DNA of 60,815 nucleotides. Source: Zygnema cylindricum. Its lineage: Eukaryota > Streptophyta > Zygnematophyceae > Zygnematales > Zygnemataceae. How positions within the stretch are numbered: the first letter of the stretch is position 1; every line of letters begins with the position of its first letter. The notes under the pieces are model-generated. The model did no database searches, was not told where the DNA came from, and worked only from the letters and a program-made list of their open reading frames with translations. This document shows positions 20,053 through 30,604 of the stretch, in pieces. A program made the position numbers and the translations under genes. The stretch is taken from positions 1-60,815 of the forward strand of contig JBBHKE010003273.1 of assembly GCA_037447655.1 (NCBI GenBank), read 5' to 3'.

Positions 20053-22032
20053 TCAACTCCCACACAAAAAAAAACCAAAATACTCCCTCCCAATTTTTAT
20101 TTTCTTTTTCTTTTTCCTTTTCCTTTCATAAACCTTTATGACAATACCCTCACATTTTAAAAGGTCCATTAGATGAGCTGAAATAAACATTCGATCTTGC
20201 TGATCACATATTTTATTAAGCATCCCAATTTTCATAACCCCGAGCAAAGATTTTATCCACCTCATCACTTTTTCATCCACACACAACCCGATTTCTCTCT
20301 TGCAATCTAAACAGCCAGCCCCATCTCCAATCTGCAACATATACCCGGATGATAACCCTTTTACAGGCACATCTTCACAAGCGACATCACACCAAGTAGT
20401 GATGTCAAATCCATCCACCTCCAAATATTCCCAAAAACCACTAGTCCCCACTAAGTTCCTCATAAGATCTACATCTTCCGTACTCATATTTTTATCCATG
20501 ATAACTACCCTATTTTCTGAACTTACCTCACTCTCTCCCATGGAATTCTTTCCACTATCACTTTCTATTTTAATTCCCAATAAATATTTCTTCTCCCCTA
20601 AACCTTTAATCAAATATTTCTCTTCTCCCCTATCCTTTAAAACCTCTTCGAGTTTCACTTCTCCCCTTTCCTCGGAATCTGTTGAAGTCTCCCTTTGCGA
20701 CCAGTTTTCTGTTTCCCTATTATCTATAAAATTATCCTCATTAATTTTATCTTTCCCGTTTTCACTTATCGATCCTAGATCTGACTTTCTCATTTCTAAG
20801 TCATACACTCTACACTCCTCGACATCCTCAAGTACCTCCTCTCTCTTTACTTCCCTTATACCTCCAAAAGCACACTGTTGCCTTCGTGCAATTACTGTGT
20901 GCTTTTCTTTCTTCCCCATACTACTAATCCGGAGAAGCTCTAAAATATCTTCATCCTCTTTCTCCTCTTCCCCTTCTTCCTCCTCATCCACATTCCAACT
21001 TCTAAGTTTTTCCAAACAAGGGCATTCCTCCATATAATGACCCGGTTCCCTACAAAAGAAGCAAGCCCCCTTTTTCAAAGCTCCCCTTTCTTTTCCTCTC
21101 CCTCTCTTTCCACCAAAGTTCCGATAAGGTTTACCTTTGTCTTTCTTTCTCTCATCACGCTTCCGCTCGTCACCACCGTTCTTCTCATCACGCTTCCGCT
21201 CGTCACCGCCGTTCCTCTCATCACGCTTCCGCCAATCACCACCAGCTGAAAATGCATTGACCCTGTCCTTTCCCCTACGAAGCTCCAAAGTGCTTTCCCT
21301 CACAAGAATTATCCCCATGGTAAAGCTCCAAGTCCATGAGGAGCCATCCATTGCCTGCATACGACAAATGATGTTTTCGTACTCATCTGGGAGTTTCATA
21401 AGTAGTGTATTAATCTTACTCTCCTCAGATTCTACATATCCCGCACTAGTAAGCTCAACATATAACGCAGCAATATCATTGCAAAACTCTATCATGCTAC
21501 CGCCTTTATAAACGTAGGCATCTATTTCCTGTTTTACTAATTGCTGCCTCTGAATAGTCTCACTCTTATAAATCTGAATTAGTGCTTCCCATATCTCTGA
21601 AGACTTGGTTAGACTTAAAAGAGTGATAGCTATCGACTTAGACACATATCTAAGTATGAGATGTTTTGCTATAGTGTTTTTGTATTCCCATATTTTTGTG
21701 TCATTTTCTTCAGTTTTAATCCCTACATGTGGTACCATAACTGAGAGCCTAGCTCCCCTCACCATAGGTGTCCCTTTTTCCTTCTCCCCTATTTCCCCAT
21801 CCACGGAAAGGTTTTTCCCTTCACCTTCCGTTGCATCTGAACTCCGGATGATATTCTGGGCAGTCTCAGATGATTCTCCGTAGTAAGCTCCTCCAAAGCC
21901 AGGTGGCGGACATCTCACTTGTCCCGCAACAATTCCCCATAAGTGCTTCTCGAAAAGCAATCCCTCCATTGTAAACGCCCAATACGTGAAGCCTGTTCCA
22001 TCAAACATAGGCACCCTAGATGGTGGGCCCAT
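20053..22032 (-). CDS. Gag fused to an RNase H-region relic (element B), 659 aa
   Basis: The frame is fully open. Residues 1-240 are a copia gag body (MGPPSRVPMFDGTGFTYW, GGSMIEFCNDIAALYVE, LLMKLPDEYENIICRMQA). A lysine/arginine/glutamate-rich run of about eight-residue repeats (GGDERKRDE) follows, then a zinc knuckle CFFCREPGHYMEEC (CX2CX4HX4C). An acidic stretch comes next. The last 150 residues align to the RNase H region of element A: MRNLVGTSGFWEYLEV matches MRYLVGTKELWLDLGG, and ITTWCDVACEDVPVKG matches ITTWSYASYGDAPMRR. The catalytic residues of that region are not kept. A possible role is a capsid-only protein that could package RNA with enzymes supplied by another element. The in-frame ATG further upstream in the LTR-derived piece is cut off by a TAG here. 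Confidence 0.85.
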   Translation of the reverse strand: MGPPSRVPMFDGTGFTYWAFTMEGLLFEKHLWGIVAGQVRCPPPGFGGAYYGESSETAQNIIRSSDATEGEGKNLSVDGEIGEKEKGTPMVRGARLSVMVPHVGIKTEENDTKIWEYKNTIAKHLILRYVSKSIAITLLSLTKSSEIWEALIQIYKSETIQRQQLVKQEIDAYVYKGGSMIEFCNDIAALYVELTSAGYVESEESKINTLLMKLPDEYENIICRMQAMDGSSWTWSFTMGIILVRESTLELRRGKDRVNAFSAGGDWRKRDERNGGDERKRDEKNGGDERKRDERKKDKGKPYRNFGGKRGRGKERGALKKGACFFCREPGHYMEECPCLEKLRSWNVDEEEEGEEEKEDEDILELLRISSMGKKEKHTVIARRQQCAFGGIREVKREEVLEDVEECRVYDLEMRKSDLGSISENGKDKINEDNFIDNRETENWSQRETSTDSEERGEVKLEEVLKDRGEEKYLIKGLGEKKYLLGIKIESDSGKNSMGESEVSSENRVVIMDKNMSTEDVDLMRNLVGTSGFWEYLEVDGFDITTWCDVACEDVPVKGLSSGYMLQIGDGAGCLDCKREIGLCVDEKVMRWIKSLLGVMKIGMLNKICDQQDRMFISAHLMDLLKCEGIVIKVYERKRKKKKKIKIGREYFGFFLCGS

Positions 22033-22036
22033 AACC
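22022..22036 (-). other. Second (internal) tRNA-iMet primer-binding site of element B
   Basis: GGTTATGGGCCCACC on the minus strand is an exact 15-base complement to the initiator tRNA-Met anticodon arm, preceded by 70 bp of LTR end. It is an internal duplicate, while the functional site should be the one at 23124-23138. Confidence 0.8.
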
Positions 22037-22092
22037 TGAAACTATGAGACCTCCATTGGCCCTCAGAGTATGCAGATCCAAAAGAAGCTAAT

Positions 22093-23134
22093 CTAGATAG
22101 TGCCGAGTTTTTCCAAACAAGGGCATTCCTCCATATAATGACCCGGTTCCCTACAAAAGAAGCAAACCCCCTTTTTCAAAGCTCCCCTTTCTTTTCCTCT
22201 CCCTCTCTTTCCACCAAAGTTCCGATAAGGTTTACCTTTGTCTTTCTTCCTCTCATCACGCTTTCGCTCGTCACCACCGTTCCTCTCATCACGCTTCCGC
22301 TCGTCACCGCCGTTCCTCTCATCACGCTTCCGCCAATCACCACCAGCTGTAAATGCATTCACCCTGTCACTTCCCCTACGAAGCTCCAAAGTGCTTTCCC
22401 TCACAAGAATTATCCCCATGGTAAAGCTCCAAGTCCATGAGGAGCCATCCATTGCCTGCATACGACAAATGATGTTTTCGTACTCATCTGGGAGTTTCAT
22501 CAGTAGTGTATTAATCTTCCTCTCCTCAGATTCTACATATCCCGCACTAGCAAGCTCAACATATAGCGCAGCAATATCATTGCAAAACTCTATCATGCTA
22601 CCGCCTTTATAAACATAGGCATCTATTTCTTAGTTTACTAATTGCTGCCTCTCAATAGTCTTACTCTTATAAATCTGACTTAGTGCTTCCCATATCTCTG
22701 AAGACTTCATTAAGTTTATAACAGTGATAGCTATGGACTTAGACACGTTTCGAAGTATGAGATGCTTTGTTATAGTGTTTTTGTATTCCCATATTTTTTT
22801 GTCATTTTCTTCAGTTTTAATCCCTACAAATGGAACCATAGTCGAGAGCTTAGCTCCCCTCACCATCGATGTTCTTTTTCCCTTCTCCTATTTTTCCCCA
22901 TCCACAAACGGTTTTTCCCTTCACCTTCCGTTGCATCTTAACTCTGGTTGATATTTTGGGCAGCCTCAGATGATTCTCCATTGTAAGCTCCCCTCCAAAG
23001 CCAGGTGGTGGACATCTCACTTGTCCCGAAACAAATCCCCATAAGTGCTTCTCGAAAAGCAATCCCTCCATAGTAAACTCCCAATAAGTGAAGTTTGTTT
23101 CATCGAACATAGGCACCCTAGATGGCGGGCCCAT
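22093..23134 (-). pseudogene. First gag copy of element B, broken
   Basis: It starts at the primer-binding-site ATG (23134), with an in-frame ATG in the LTR at 23158 (MEVSKFQV). A frameshift near 22870 and a TAA within LVN*EIDAYV (about 22630) break it. It keeps the basic repeat (three GGDERKRDE-type units) and the knuckle CFFCREPGHYMEEC, and stops abruptly at LEKL, where the LTR-end piece begins. Downstream of the breaks it closely matches the intact copy at 20053-22032, so the duplication is fairly recent relative to the decay of element A. Confidence 0.85.
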
Positions 23135-23138
23135 AACC
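23124..23138 (-). other. Primer-binding site of element B
   Basis: GGTTATGGGCCCGCC directly follows the 5' LTR end. It differs by one base from the perfect complement of the tRNA-iMet anticodon arm, and that base still allows a G-U pair. Confidence 0.82.
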
Positions 23139-23506
23139 TGAAACTTTGAGACCTCCATTGGCCCTCAGAGTAGGCAGATCAAAAAGAAGCTTATCTAGAT
23201 AGTGCCGACTCCAAGTTGATATAAACCCAAATAAGTGACCCCTTGACAATCACAAACCCATTATAGCTTCAACCCCGTGAAATAAGACTTTCTGTGTGCT
23301 CAGTTCCACCACATAATGCAAAGTTAGAATATGAGTTTTGGACACATTCACCCACTTTGACTTTCCCTTAGAAATGCAGCCACCTTGGCAGGCAAAAACT
23401 CTGACCGACTACACCCCTATGTAGCTTGGAATCCCTAAGTCCGTAGCAAAAAGAATCACTGAAAATGGTCAAGTAAATTAATAGTTATGGCTGGCCAAAG
23501 TTTGCC

Positions 23507-23515
23507 TTTTATATA
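23507..23515 (-). promoter_or_regulatory. TATA box of the element B 5' LTR
   Basis: The minus strand reads TATATAAAA in a CTTATATAAAAGGC context. The 3' LTR copy near 19210-19222 has TTATAAAAATGGC. Confidence 0.5.
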
Positions 23516-24038
23516 AGGTGCTCTTTGGGAGAGGCAGCTACCTACCCAAAATTTTCTAAATCCTATTCCCCCTCTAAAACTCTATCTACTGAAGTACGAC
23601 ACCAATTAAAATACTGTGTTGTACAGAAAATTACAGGTGCCGGTGTACTTTCTGTACGACCATCGTACGACATGGCCAAAATGTCAACACGTGTCATATC
23701 GGGATTCTTTTCCGTTATCCCCCGAGTTGCCGCAATCCAATGAGGTTTGCCACGTGTCATTCGATGTGGCGGTGATCGCAAACCGCCAAAATCCTATTCC
23801 ACGATCTCGGCATCCTTCGCGGCCGTCCGATCAAATCCGGATTTCAATCGTAGCCGCCATAAATACTTGCGCGGTATTCTTTTTGATGTCAAACAAAATG
23901 CGCGGTATGTATTTCGTAACAGTATCGTACCTCGTACTTTATATAACTGTATCCATGCACTACGTTTATATTTCGAGTTAATGATAAAGTCTACGTGTAA
24001 CAAATTAAATAATTATCAAACCTTATGTGTCTTAATAT

Positions 24039-24120
24039 TTGCGCTAGACTAAACGGTTAAAGCTATCGGCTATGATAGATCGAGAGACGGCAGGCACCAT
24101 GATCAAATCTTGGGTCCATC
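24039..24120 (+). other. tRNA-like hairpin block in the element B 5' LTR (antisense to the LTR)
   Basis: On the plus strand, an A-box-like TAGACTAAACGG is followed by the hairpin CTATC-GGCTAT-GATAG at the anticodon-arm position, a long spacer, and a T-arm-like stem with the loop ATCAAAT. The anticodon-arm stem differs from that of element A (CTGAC...GTCA) but pairs equally well, suggesting compensatory change. Confidence 0.4.
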
Positions 24121-24319
24121 AACTAACTTTTGGTAATTCTACCTAATTTAACCCTTGTCTTCTCTAGAGAGCTTAGGCAACCATGGCTTTAGCTCCCTAT
24201 CCAGCCTTCAGTGACTACAACAAGTGTGGGGGCTTGGAGAGGGGAGTTAGAGGCACACTGCCTCTGCCTTTTTCTATCCTATTTACAGACCTAGAAAATA
24301 CACAAATATCAACAGAATG

Positions 24320-25688
24320 CTACCGCATCTTCCTTGCATTTTCCCACTCTAGATCATGATCGCGAAGTCCGGTTGCACTTGCAGCTTCGGCAAATGTGGC
24401 ATACTCAACACCTTCGATAGTACACAAATCTTCGAATGACAGTGGTCCTCGTCAATAGCAAAGTAACAAACACAGGTAATAACGTTCGGGTTCAACTGGT
24501 GAGCAAGTAACCATTCTCCCTATGACACTCTGATTAACTCTTGATCGCTTTTGCCAATATTTATTCTTCCAAATGAAATGTTTAGGGATATCTGGATACA
24601 AAAGGGAACGCGCAGTCTCATCATTCGCACATAAGTCGAAGTAACTTGTAAGTTTCTTAGAAGAAGCACGATTCAAAACTGTTGACGCATTTTTTGTTGC
24701 ATGAAACGTAACCATTTGCTGATAAGGTAAATGCACGAGAAGCTTTTCTATAGTTTGAGACTTAGCTTGTATAGGGAATTTGAACAATCTCCAACATGAT
24801 TCATATGCGGATACATATCGGGTATCTAAGTATTGTTGAATTTTGTCCCTTGGCTCGTTGTTTCCTAATAGTATTGCGGCGCGATCATGCCCTTTGTACA
24901 CATACTTGTACAAATATTTGACCGATGCTATTGTTGAGCACACTTCGACATTAATGTGGCAGTTGTATTTGTGCGAAAACTAAGGATTGTATGGATTGAC
25001 AAACTGATTATCAAGTGTTTTTCCATTTTTTGTAATAACACGGCCAATATTTCTTCTCCCGTACATAGGATATCCATTACCGTCCTTTTGAGTCTCTTCA
25101 CAGAATGCTTTTGGAAATCCTTTCTTGCATTTGCCCTCACCCAAACAACGCACGTCACATGGACCATGCATCATACATGCTTCCACTGTTTTGTACAATT
25201 TTTTGTTCATGGGATCTGGTATCTCTGCTGAAGAAAACACGTCATATTCTGTGGGTGTTCGAAGTTTGTCCTCATCAGCTAACATTAATAGCAAATGTGC
25301 ATGAGGCAAACTGCGTTCTAGAAACTCAATCACGTGAATTCTTCCCACTTGTACTCTTAATACACCGTCTGAAATGTCTTGAAGTTTAGCTTTCAACTTC
25401 AGTGAAAACACGCGCACAGTTATGTCAGGTCGGTTGGAGGCAATCTCTCTTGGTTTTAATGATTGTTTGATTTCTTTTCAGTTAATATTACATGTCATTG
25501 TTATAAATAAATCTGGCTAGCCGAGTGCACGGACAATTGCCATGGCGTTTTGGTATTGTTCCTGTATATACCTATCACCGCCTGTGAAACTTGGCGCTAA
25601 AATGATGTGTCGCCCTGTTTTTGAAAGCTCTTCATTGCGTTGGTTTACCAACACATTATTTGTTGCCGAAATGTTTGCGTGACTTTGT
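24320..25688 (-). pseudogene. Rep (HUH) nuclease region of the Helitron
   Basis: The minus strand reads IILAPSFTGGDRYIQEQYQ and PDLFITMTCN (about 25530-25600), VIEFLERSLPHAHLLLML with the HUH-type HAH (about 25300), SAEIPDPMNKKLYKTVEACM, MHGPCDVRCLGEGKCKKGFP and YLYKYVYKGHDRA (about 24900), the tyrosine-rich segment of Rep. It ends YATFAEAASATGLRDHDLEW at the edge of element B. The domain should nick and rejoin single-stranded DNA in rolling-circle transposition. Stops near 25515 and other breaks make this copy defective. Confidence 0.87.
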
Positions 25689-26426
25689 TGTTGTTTTTAG
25701 AAAGTTTTAGTCCTCTTTATGCCTCAGCTGTGAGAGAGAGCTGTTCAGGACTTAAGCTATTTTTGGTTGAGTTCGGTTCAGTACTTACCGAAATTAGTGT
25801 GACAGTGAAGTTGGGAGTTCACGGTTCATTCATACTTGGGACACGTGTCGTCACTTGGGAGAATGCGTGAGTATGTCCTCCGTGGACGTACGGAAATTCG
25901 GCAGGACCACTGGACTTCGTGAAGTCAATTCTACGGTGCCAAATCCTCTAATTGGACCGCTGACAGCCGCCGCCAACAAATAGTGACGAGGCGTGACTAG
26001 ATCATTATCACTTTACGTTGTCTGAACTTCGGTGTAAATATTTGTGATAGAATGTTAGATGTACGGCTGGAATGCCTCCGTACAGCTTAGTGTAGTTTCG
26101 GTGTATAAAAGTAGGACTTAGTGAATTTGATTTTTAGGAACAAATGATATGAAAACTGTACACTCAGTTTTATGTAATTTCATTTCTACATATCTCACAA
26201 ATTTGTAAGCGGAATTGATTGAAATTTTGTGTGAGAGTTTTTTTGTATGTTATCTTCATTGTAGCATATATTCAGGACGTTTGGAGCATTTTTCTGAAAT
26301 TTATAGTCTGTCAAAGTTTCTGTTCAGCCATCGGTATTTGTGGAAGCTTCCTCTCTTGATTTGTTCTACGATGACTACTGCTGCATCTTCTTCAATTTCA
26401 GTACCAGCACTTGTCTTAGAACAACA
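25689..26426 (+). repeat. Solo LTR (family of element C) inside the Helitron
   Basis: It starts TGTTGTTTTTAGAAAG, ends TTAGAACAACA and is flanked by a perfect TTTGT duplication (25684-25688 and 26427-26431). Its start matches the LTR of element C (TGTTGTTTTTGAAAAG), and both share a TGCCTCCGTACA...TAGGACTTAG block. Removing it and one TTTGT restores a continuous Helitron frame (EARQQ-SHANISATNN). Confidence 0.88.
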
Positions 26427-28720
26427 TTTGTTGCCTCGCCTCATCGGTTACGACACATTGGTCCCGTGGTATCAAAACCATTAATCCCCCATACAACTCT
26501 GTGCGCAAAGTACGTTGATTCTCGCGCTGGAACTTAAGTCCTTGTTGCTCCACTTTCGCATACTGGTCCACACAATACTTTTGGAATAGGCGACCGGCTT
26601 TGTGTATTAAATTGTTTTCTCCTACAAGCGTAAATAAACGATAGGCAGCATATGCTCTTGGGCACACACGTCTTCCATTTGTCATTTCCAAACCAAAATG
26701 CCACTAGAGTTCACCATATGGAAATAGAAGTGGGTATTAGAGTGGGTCATATAATGCGTGTGACTCGAATATGCGCATCATTCGATTGCCTCCTTTTATA
26801 TTCAAAATTATATCTCTTCCTTCAGTATTTTCTGTTGGGTTAACCAAAATTGCTGCCACTTCTTCTGCTTGTGGCCGATTGTAACGGCGTTGGTCTAAAT
26901 TGTGAACAATATCTTTAAGTATTAAGCGTAATTCAGGGGCTTCATGGATTCGTTCTCCGGCTGAAATAAATTGTTGCGCCAAAGGGTTGTGTGTTTTCAT
27001 CATATTTTGAATCATTCTCACTACATCGTGGTCTAATCCATCCATAATACCCATTCGCCTGTTTATTTGCGTCTCTATTGATGCGTCAAATACATAAACT
27101 TGTGCAAACGCAACATGATTTTCTTGAGGAAACAGTTGACCTATTCGATGACATATCGTTCCTTGAACACGGAAATTGAAAGGGCCGTTACTTGCTCCAA
27201 TTGATTGGTCGTTGAGAGGGAGTGTTGTGGATGCACCAAGTGAGGTAAACCAAAACACCATGTTGTACGAACGAATTTTATTCAAGAAATTAGCATTTCT
27301 ATACAAAGTTAAAAGCTCCGAAGGAGGCATTTCATATGAAGCAAGTTGTACTTTGCCAAGTACACAACAAACTCTAGCGGTCTCTCTTGCCCATTTTTGT
27401 GCATTGCAATGAGTGCATGTAATTTCCATAGGTGGAAGTCTATGTCGTTTAGGAAAGATGTAATCTTCATGAAGTCCTAAAGCAATTTTTTGCACCACTG
27501 CACGTCGGCGTGCGATACGCTGACGTTGACGATCACCTTCTATACGTCTTCGAATATCGCGTTGTTCTTCTGTCGCGTTTTGTTGTTGTATGTTAGGTTG
27601 TCTAAATTCAGGCTCGCGGGAGGATTGGTGAGTACATTCGGTGTTGAATTGAATAGTATTAACTTCTGGTCTAGCAACTTGTGTTCTTTCATCCTCGTGA
27701 TGATTTTGAGCAAAATGTTTTTCAACATGAATAGTATCTATTTCTGCGGTCCATACGTCATTCTCTTTTAACCTTAAGTTTACTGTATGTTGCTCCTCTA
27801 CGTCTCGAAGGTTTTTCCTTGTCACCTTATTTCCAATATTATCAGTTAGAGCGCGTTTCGCTCGTTTTCTTTCACGATCTTTTTGTAGCCGCTCCTCACG
27901 TTTTTCAGGGGTCTCTTGTGCTCGTTTTTTTGCACGTTCTTGACGTAACCGTTCATTGCGTTGATCATCAGTTTCTTTTGTCTATGTGGGTCATACTGCA
28001 TCCACATGTCCAAGGTGGTTATTATGTATACTACTTTGGATCTACGCGAATTTCTCTTTCCAATTTTATTTATTGCGTTTTATTTTACCGTTATTTTACC
28101 GTTAAAGCAAAAATACAACTATAATTTATATACGTTGGAAAAACATAATGTTATTTTAAAGTTGGGTTTGTACACCTTTTCTATTTTCATGAGAGCTTCT
28201 TTATTTAAGCATTCAAATGCGCACATCCACGATCACATTGTTTTACGTGTTGAAAGTCTGACTATAATCTATATGGGAACAACAATCACAACGTGGTTTT
28301 ATAAACCACACAAACGCACCTTTTTCTCGTTTTCTTTCACGGTCTTTAAATTGGCGTTGTATTCGTTGTTCAGAGTTTTCTCGCACGCGCTTGGTTGCTT
28401 TTCGTTGTGAGTCAATGCGTTGCGATTGTGTAGGTACACCATAATCTCGTTCTTGTTCTGCTGCACGTGTAACTCTCAATCTTTCATGTCCTTCACGCAA
28501 CCGTTTTTCGTAGTGCTTTCCTGTTTTTTCGGTCGTAGTAGGAGTGTATATAGCGTTTGGCTGTCCATGTGGTGAATTAGACCCTGCGTGCGCGCATAAA
28601 ATATGGTCAGTATATGTTTTTTAATTCCCGTGGCATGTAACATATTATTTTTTACAAAGCTTTTATTTGCCACCTGAACAAAGGGTATAACGATTATATG
28701 TACGTAAAAAATAAACAATT
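26427..28720 (-). pseudogene. N-terminal region of the Helitron RepHel protein
   Basis: From the minus-strand start, arginine/glutamine-rich repeats (RVRENSEQRIQRQFKDRER, about 28330-28500; QERAKKRAQETPEKREERL, about 27900-27960) lead into an open 362-codon frame (27825-26737) with the cysteine pair CTHCNAQKW and the Helitron-like N domain. Then come RAYAAYRLFTLVGENN and RLFQKYCVDQYAKVEQQ. Sequence at about 27985-28320 does not fit the frame and may be an intron or small insertion. A frameshift and stop lie near 26690-26740. Confidence 0.8.
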
Positions 28721-29387
28721 ACTTTTTTATTCGTCTTTATTCACTTTCATTATGTTTTTCCAACTTAAACCCAACATTACAACTTTTCAATTGGAAGAGT
28801 AAATTGGCATGCATGTATCCCGCATACAAATTTTATCATTTTTTTGGAATTTTTTTGCTTAAAGATATCTATCTTACCAACATATCAAAAAACTCAACAA
28901 AACAACTAATAATATCATTTTATAAAGTTATTTAACAATACTCATTATATTTGCATGGAACAATAACCATAGTGTGATTTTTTTAGCTCACCTGACATTA
29001 TCGTATTTCTTTAGTTGTAGGTGCAAACATCTATTGGGCTCAAATGCCACTCTTGTACGTATTTCCTAAAGGTAAAAACATCATGTGTTTTATGTGCTTG
29101 TCGATTTATGTTCAATTGAAATAGGCACACTCACGTCAACACATGATACACTATCAACCACCGTCGACCATAACATAATTCACTGAACAACTTGAAAACA
29201 TGAAACTCTCTTTCCGTTATGTAAACCAAATTTCATTTCAGTACTATCATGCATTCTATGTGATAATTAACTTTTTCGGTTCAAGTTCAAAAGCGTAATA
29301 CTATAAATTAGACACTTTATAACACGAAACATAACAAGATTCAAAGTAACAACACAAACACATCACAAACTATTTCAAACGACAAAA
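28721..29387. other. No gene seen; AT-rich
   Basis: This AT-rich sequence lies beyond the recognisable Helitron start. It may contain the Helitron 5' end, but I could not identify it. Confidence 0.4.
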
Positions 29388-29891
29388 ATGGTTTATCGTA
29401 CGTTGAGTGAATTAACATACGCTACTCATATCTACACATTTTGCACCATTTTTATGAACAAATCCCACTTGGAAACAAAAAATCCATTTTTTAAGGAACT
29501 CCTACCAACAATTCATGAACTACCCCATCTTTCAAACGAAAGAAGACGTTTTTGTGTAGTTACAGCTCTACAACATACATCGATATACAAATCAACTTAC
29601 CTGGGTAATATTGTATTTGAACACTTGCAAGTTGAGGCGTTAGTCGGCCGAGATGGCATGGCCGTTCCAAAGTTAAGCCAGACCAAAGTTGTACATTTCA
29701 ACCAATTACTCTGCAGGTGGAATAAGCGTACTAATTTTTTGTTGTTCATGAAATCTACAGATGTGCGAAATGAAAATTGTTTTTTTTTACGGTACTGCCG
29801 TTGGTCGTTCGTAGATACTGGCGGGCGACAACATTGCATTACGCCAGCGGTATGGCGGTCCCTACTGCAGACGATCGCACAGCACTGCTGA
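29388..29891 (+). CDS. Hypothetical protein frame, 167 aa, unrecognised
   Basis: An ATG in a reasonable context (ACAAAAATGG) opens a 167-codon frame. I recognise no domain. The first 120 residues are mixed in composition with no transmembrane segment. The last part (WSFVDTGGRQHCITPAVW) already runs into the GC-rich minisatellite that begins near 29815, so the C-terminus is probably not native. It could be the first exon of a gene, a transposon remnant or a chance frame. I favour remnant or chance. Confidence 0.2.
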   Translation: MVYRTLSELTYATHIYTFCTIFMNKSHLETKNPFFKELLPTIHELPHLSNERRRFCVVTALQHTSIYKSTYLGNIVFEHLQVEALVGRDGMAVPKLSQTKVVHFNQLLCRWNKRTNFLLFMKSTDVRNENCFFLRYCRWSFVDTGGRQHCITPAVWRSLLQTIAQHC

Positions 29892-30480
29892 CGCACGGCG
29901 ACGTAGATTTACGCCAGCGGGCAGCAGCGTAAAATTACGCCAGTCAGCGGCAACGTAGAATTACGCCTGCAACCAGCTGCCGGCAGCGTAGAATTACGCT
30001 TGCGGCCGGCATCGTAGAATTAGGCCAACAGCCAGCAGCGTAAAATCACGCTAGCCGGCGGCAGCGTAGAATAACGCCTGCGGCCACCTACTGGTAGCGT
30101 AGAATTAAGCCAAGGGCCGGCAGCGTAGAATAACGCCAGCTGCCGGCAGCGTAGAAAATTGCCGGCTAGCGGGCGGCAGCGTAGAATTACACCAGCGGCC
30201 GGCAACGTAGAATTACGCCAACCGGCGGCAGCGTAAAATCACAACAACGGCAGGCAGCGTAGAAAACTGCCTGCTAGCGGGCGGCACCGTAGAATTACGC
30301 CAGCAACCACCAGCGTAGAATTACGCCAACCGGCGGCAGCGTAGAATTACGCCAGCCGGCGGCAGCGTAGAATCACGCCAGCGGCCGGCAGCGTAGAATT
30401 ACGCCTGCAGTCGGCAGCGTAGCATTATGCCAACCGGCGGGCGGCAGCGTGGAATAATGCCAGTGGTTCAGCGTTTTGCA
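29815..30480 (+). repeat. GC-rich minisatellite, about 26-30-bp unit
   Basis: About twenty imperfect copies of a unit around CGGCAGCGTAGAATTACGCC are arrayed head to tail, with spacers of CAGCGGCC, AACCGGCGG or CTGCGGCC type. The core GCGTAGAATTACGC is almost self-complementary, so each unit can form a short hairpin. The array is much more GC-rich than its AT-rich surroundings. Confidence 0.85.
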
Positions 30481-30604
30481 CAGCGACGGGCGGCAACGCT
30501 ACATCGTGCTAACGGTACGACCTTCTGTACCGCGGACAGAAAAAATCCTTGACAGATACACCGCCTATATAAGGCTTTCCACAAAGGCGTCTGAAAGACT
30601 CTTA

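Larger units (their letters stand above)
18845..24314 (-). mobile_element. Non-autonomous copia-derived element B (gag only, internal duplication)
   Basis: The perfect duplication GAATG flanks it (18840-18844 and 24315-24319). On the minus strand the order is 5' LTR (24314-23139), primer-binding site, broken gag copy (23134-22093), a 70-bp piece of LTR end (22106-22037), a second primer-binding site (22036-22022), an intact 659-codon gag/RNase H-relic frame (22032-20053), a polypurine tract and the 3' LTR (20023-18845). Protease, integrase and reverse transcriptase are gone. The two LTRs differ by several percent by eye. It sits in the Helitron between Rep and helicase. Confidence 0.92.
23139..24314 (-). 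repeat. 5' LTR of element B
   Basis: About 1176 bp, TGTTGATATTTG to TTTCA on the minus strand. A TATA box (TATATAAAA) lies at 23507-23515 about 370 bp before the LTR end, and a tRNA-like block lies at 24039-24120. Confidence 0.92.
16683..28720 (-). mobile_element. Helitron (Rep-helicase), interrupted by two LTR insertions
   Basis: On the minus strand an N-terminal arginine-rich region, a Helitron-like N domain, a Rep nuclease region with an LPHAH (HUH) motif and a PIF1-type helicase follow in the order known for plant Helitron RepHel proteins. Element B (18845-24314) separates Rep from helicase, and a solo LTR (25689-26426) splits the N region. Both have perfect 5-bp duplications. Stops and frameshifts are present. 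I could not place the terminal TC and hairpin-CTRR ends with confidence, so the bounds cover only the recognisable coding part. Confidence 0.88.

Noticed and set aside
29880-30480. CRISPR-like array of regular repeats
   Set aside because: Units are imperfect and the spacers are themselves repeats of a few types; the context is eukaryotic. It is a minisatellite.
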